From Sphingobium sp. D43FB (GTDB lineage: Bacteria; Pseudomonadota; Alphaproteobacteria; Sphingomonadales; Sphingomonadaceae): a DNA stretch of 64,000 nucleotides. A model generated the notes under the pieces. It searched no databases. It saw only the letters and a program-made list of their open reading frames with translations, and had not been told where the DNA came from. Both the position numbers and the translations under genes were made by a program. Of the stretch, positions 61,137-64,000 are shown piece after piece. Every line of letters begins with the position of its first letter. The first letter of the stretch is position 1. Where the stretch lies: positions 1 to 64,000 of the forward strand of contig NZ_NMUA01000006.1 of NCBI RefSeq assembly GCF_002312805.1. The letters run 5' to 3'.

Positions 61137-61530
61137 GGGCGACGGCCCCCATCCGGCGCGCGACGTCGGCGCGCACTTCGCCGGTCAGATCCGGCACGGT
61201 CCCGGCGACCACGGCTTCGGCGACAAGGACCGTTCGCCCTTGCTTTCCGAGCTTTGCGACCGAGGCTTCGACCGCCTTCAAATAGGTCTCGACGCGCGCC
61301 TTCATCGCTTCGGGCGGTCTGCCCGAGCGGGCCTCGGCCTCTACGAAGTCGCCCATGATCCGGGAGAGTTGGACCGTGACGACCTCGCGGCGTTCGAGCT
61401 TGACGATCTTGTGGGTTGCCCAGGCGCCCCAGAGCGTCGAACCAAGCAGGCTTGCCGACAGCGCGAGCGCGCCAAGCGAGACACCGGCGAAACGGCGCGG
61501 CGCGGTCGATGTTGCCAAAATGTTCCTCAC
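61123..61530 (-). CDS. trbI: TrbI type-F conjugative transfer protein
   Basis: 135 residues from GTG 61530. One N-terminal membrane span (AGVSLGALALSASLLGSTLW), then TVQLSRIMGDFVEAEARSGR and AVEASVAKLGKQGRTVLVAE. The pattern VTVQLSRI..F and GRTVLVAEAV..G..PD.T fits TrbI_Ftype, an inner membrane protein affecting pilus extension and retraction. It overlaps both neighbours. Confidence 0.82.
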   Translation of the reverse strand: MRNILATSTAPRRFAGVSLGALALSASLLGSTLWGAWATHKIVKLERREVVTVQLSRIMGDFVEAEARSGRPPEAMKARVETYLKAVEASVAKLGKQGRTVLVAEAVVAGTVPDLTGEVRADVARRMGAVAHASR

Positions 61531-61931
61531 GAGACTTCCTTTCGGGGAGCAAGGGCGGCCGAGACATCATCGAGGAAGCGCGGCAGGCGCCAGATCACGA
61601 TCAGCGTGGCCACGCCGAACAGGCCGAGCTTCAGTTCATTGATGAAGCCTGCTTGCCGTGCATGATCGGCCGCGAGGTAGTGCGCGGCAAGATTGCCGAG
61701 GTGCATGAAGAACAGGCCAAGGTCGCCGCCCGCCAGCAGCAGGAAGAAGAGCAGCGGCAGTCCGAGGACCGCGAGGTAGATCGAGCCAAGGTAAGCCCCC
61801 GCCTTGATCAGGATGAAGCAGATATCGCGCAGCGGCTGCCGCCAGTGCCGGGTGCTGATGGTGCCGCGCCGATTGTCGCCGGGCGGCGCTTCCACTTCGC
61901 GGTCGAACGGGGAGACAAGGTGAAGGGGCAT
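61527..61931 (-). CDS. Small membrane protein of the transfer operon
   Basis: 134 residues from ATG 61931. Two membrane segments: LGSIYLAVLGLPLLFFLLLA and FINELKLGLFGVATLIVIW. An N-terminal cytosolic part has RREGTIST-like basic residues. It lies between traC and trbI, 25 bp after the traC stop. No named F counterpart is recognised. Confidence 0.65.
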   Translation of the reverse strand: MPLHLVSPFDREVEAPPGDNRRGTISTRHWRQPLRDICFILIKAGAYLGSIYLAVLGLPLLFFLLLAGGDLGLFFMHLGNLAAHYLAADHARQAGFINELKLGLFGVATLIVIWRLPRFLDDVSAALAPRKEVS

Positions 61932-61956
61932 GGAAAGGTCCTCTGGTTGGCTGGAT

Positions 61957-64000
61957 TCAGTCGTGGTCGGGAAAGGCAATGCGCTCGATCGCATCGGCAA
62001 GCTGGTGGCCGCGCGCGATCTCGGCATCGATCGCCGCGAAGGTCTGGGGCGAGCTGGAGAACAGCGTGGCCGAATAGTCGTCGAGTACGAGCCGGCCGAT
62101 TGTCTCGGTCTCCGGTCCCTTGATGAAGACCTCGGAATAGGAGTTGCCCTGGCGCTTGAGGCTGCGGATCAGCGTCTCGGTGCGGTCGTCCATGTCGAGG
62201 CGTTTGCTGGCCTTGAAATCGGCGATCGTCTCGGGCTTCTGCTGGAGGATCAGCATCCAGTCGCTGTTCTCGAGTGCCGCCGTTGCACCATCGGACTTGT
62301 AGTAGTCGTTCAAGGACTGGGTCGCGGTGGCAAGCGCGCCGCCGTATTTGCGGCAGGTGCGGGCATAGGTTTCGACGAACTCACCCATCGAGCCGCCTTT
62401 CAGCATCGACCAGGCCTCGTCGATGAGCAGCAGCTTCCTCACCGAGCGCGGGCTTCGCGTCATCGCCTGGCTGGTCATGAACATGATCGCCGAGAGGACC
62501 ACCGAGCGCAGTTCCTCGCGGGCTGCCAGATCCGACATCTCGAAGACGGTGAAGTCGCTGGTCAGGTCGAGGCTGGCCTGGCCCTCGAAAAAGGCGCCGT
62601 AAGTGCCGCCCGCCATGAACGGACCAAGCGCGGTCGCCAGGTCGGTCGCGGTGTCGTGGCCGGAGCCGCCCAGCGCCTCGCCGATCGCGGTGATGGTCGC
62701 CTGGGTGCCGAGCTCGCTCCACACCGTGTTCACAGCCCGGTCGATGAGCCCGCGCTCGGTATCGGTGAGCGCGGCGGAATGCCGCGCCATCTGCCCAACG
62801 ATGGCCTTGACCATGCCAAAGCAGTCGAGGCGGTAATCGTCGTCGTCGTCGGCGCGAGCGGCATCGATCATCGAGAAGGGATTGAGGCAGAAGCCCGCTT
62901 TCATCGTGAACTCGACAAACCGGCCGCCTTGGAGCTTGACCGAGTGCTCGAAACTGCGCCCGTCGTCGATGACGACGACCTTGGCGCCGGCTCCGCGCAG
63001 CGCTGCGCACATCTCCTGCAGGAGCACCGACTTGCCCGACCCCGACTTGCCGCAGATCGCGACATTGTGGTTGCCGGCCTCGTTCTCGAACGGCGACCAG
63101 AAGAAGGGCTGCCCCCGCCGGCCGATGAACAGCATGTGCGGATGCTCGCTGCCAAGATATTCGCCCTGCATCGGCGCGATATTGGCCGCCGTGGTCGAGA
63201 GCAGCGTGCGGAAGCGTTTGAGGCGTTCCATGTCGGCGGCGAGCCCGTCGGCGAGCGTCAGCGGCATGGCGGCGAGCAGGCCCTGGATCTGGAGATAGCG
63301 CTCGTCGGCAAGGTCCCAGCCTGCGGCCTTGTAGATCGACTTCACCGCGCGTTCGTGGCGGTCGCCAAGTCCGGCCGGAGAAAAGGTCGTGAGGCCATAG
63401 AAGACCCTGACCAGCCGTCGGCCCTCCTGGAGCTCGGCCTGGACGTGTTGCCATTCGGCCGACTGCTCAGCCAGACGCGGCAGGAAGCGCGCGCTGCGCG
63501 TTCCCGCCAGGCTGGTCGTGCGCATGAATTTGAACCCAGCCTTGGCCGCGGCGGCTTCCTGGTCGGGGTAGACAAGGCACAGCATGGTCGCGGTGGGACA
63601 AGGAAAACGCAGCTTGTCGGTGAATAGGTCGCCAATCAAGCGTGCGCATTCCCAAGGCGCCCAGCGCGGAGGCATATTGCGCGCGCCAAAATGCCGCACG
63701 TCGAAGGTGTCGGGATAGACGGTGCCGATTTCGGGCACGCCGTCGCTCAGCGCGCCGGTCGCGCGGAAGCGCTCGGTCTTGAGGTGCATCCGGTCCTCAT
63801 GGACGATGAGTTCGATGTCGCGCCGGATCGCCTGGTCGGCAATCGGGTCATTGGGGTTATACGGCACGGCATCGTCCTGCGGCGCGGTGGTCGGCGAGGT
63901 CAGATCGTCGATCAGCGCGATCAGGCCCTGCGGCTCGACTTCGGCGACGCCGAGATTGAGCGACTTCAGCATGGCGATGAGGCCTTCGCGGGTCTGGATC
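61957..64000 (-). CDS. traC: TraC-type conjugation ATPase (5' end beyond window)
   Basis: About 681 residues seen, open to the right edge (..IQTREGLIAMLKSLNLGVAE), so the start lies outside. An N-terminal TraC_F_IV-like region (RFRATGALSDGVPEIGTVYP), then a VirB4-type ATPase with Walker A in NHNVAICGKSGSGKSVLLQE and Walker B LLLIDEAWSMLKGGSMGEF. ALATATQSLNDYYKSDGATA and ILQQKPETIADFKASKRLDM follow. It powers pilus assembly at the inner membrane. Full F TraC is 875 residues. Confidence 0.93.
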   Translation of the reverse strand, partial: IQTREGLIAMLKSLNLGVAEVEPQGLIALIDDLTSPTTAPQDDAVPYNPNDPIADQAIRRDIELIVHEDRMHLKTERFRATGALSDGVPEIGTVYPDTFDVRHFGARNMPPRWAPWECARLIGDLFTDKLRFPCPTATMLCLVYPDQEAAAAKAGFKFMRTTSLAGTRSARFLPRLAEQSAEWQHVQAELQEGRRLVRVFYGLTTFSPAGLGDRHERAVKSIYKAAGWDLADERYLQIQGLLAAMPLTLADGLAADMERLKRFRTLLSTTAANIAPMQGEYLGSEHPHMLFIGRRGQPFFWSPFENEAGNHNVAICGKSGSGKSVLLQEMCAALRGAGAKVVVIDDGRSFEHSVKLQGGRFVEFTMKAGFCLNPFSMIDAARADDDDDYRLDCFGMVKAIVGQMARHSAALTDTERGLIDRAVNTVWSELGTQATITAIGEALGGSGHDTATDLATALGPFMAGGTYGAFFEGQASLDLTSDFTVFEMSDLAAREELRSVVLSAIMFMTSQAMTRSPRSVRKLLLIDEAWSMLKGGSMGEFVETYARTCRKYGGALATATQSLNDYYKSDGATAALENSDWMLILQQKPETIADFKASKRLDMDDRTETLIRSLKRQGNSYSEVFIKGPETETIGRLVLDDYSATLFSSSPQTFAAIDAEIARGHQLADAIERIAFPDHD

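Noticed and set aside
61930-63627. 565-residue plus-strand frame opposite traC
   Set aside because: Antisense to a clear VirB4-type ATPase; no motif or start signal.

Overview
The window reads as a 64 kb piece of a large conjugative plasmid, or an integrated conjugative element, from a high-GC alphaproteobacterium. The closest fit is a sphingomonad of the Sphingobium/Novosphingobium type. This is inferred from gene content and protein resemblance, because no rRNA, tRNA or chromosomal housekeeping gene is present. Many large ORFs lie antisense to real genes, as expected at high GC, and were set aside.

Layout. 1-1.25 kb: an IS21-family istA (running off the left edge) that has removed the 5' part of a strawberry-notch-type helicase gene (to 2.26 kb). 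2.28-2.86 kb: higBA toxin-antitoxin. 3.18-5.18 kb: a long ParB-like protein. 5.5-11.6 kb: an accessory insert of lower GC. It holds an IS5-family element, a TIR-domain gene with three small companion genes, and a divergent XRE regulator / ImmA-IrrE peptidase / exonuclease I operon, with a perfect 38-bp palindrome between the two operons. The exonuclease gene is broken by a nonsense codon and an IS3-family element. 12-17.5 kb: plasmid backbone genes of the leading-region kind: ardC (nonsense), SLOG/DUF2493, DUF6878 (nonsense), DUF6915, ssb, DUF6437 and small ORFs. Two diverged copies of a structured intergenic element lie here. 17.8-23.7 kb: candidate oriT/promoter region, a small relaxosome-type protein, the TraD coupling protein and a MobF (TraI/TrwC) relaxase.

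23.7-51.2 kb: cargo between the relaxase and the mating-pair genes. It contains (i) an S24 repressor/SNase/DUF6961 operon with a divergent operon encoding a small protein and a methyltransferase-HNH fusion, plus an Excalibur protein; (ii) a heavy-metal efflux block (TolC/CzcC, CzcB, CzcA, SRPBCC, MliC-like lipoprotein, ZIP, CDF, P-type ATPase) with overlapping stops and starts; (iii) an IS91-family element with a tyrosine recombinase; (iv) a probable defence island of DUF4917, DUF5131 (three-Cys-motif), two TcmP partners, an RNase H-like DUF3800-type protein, a HEPN-like protein and a zinc-ribbon protein; and (v) an IS110-family element.

51.4-64 kb, minus strand: an F-type mating-pair-formation operon read as TraC (cut by the right edge), a small membrane protein, TrbI, TraF-type S26 peptidase, TraW, TraU, TrbC, TraN, TraF, TraH, TraG. 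With TraD and the relaxase this is most of a self-transfer system; traL/E/K/B/V would lie beyond the right edge.

The best candidates for undescribed biology are the DUF4917-DUF5131-TcmP-TcmP-HEPN island, the methyltransferase-HNH fusion under S24-repressor operators, the TIR/XRE-ImmA-ExoI pair sharing one large palindrome, and the repeated structured element upstream of the SLOG gene and ssb.
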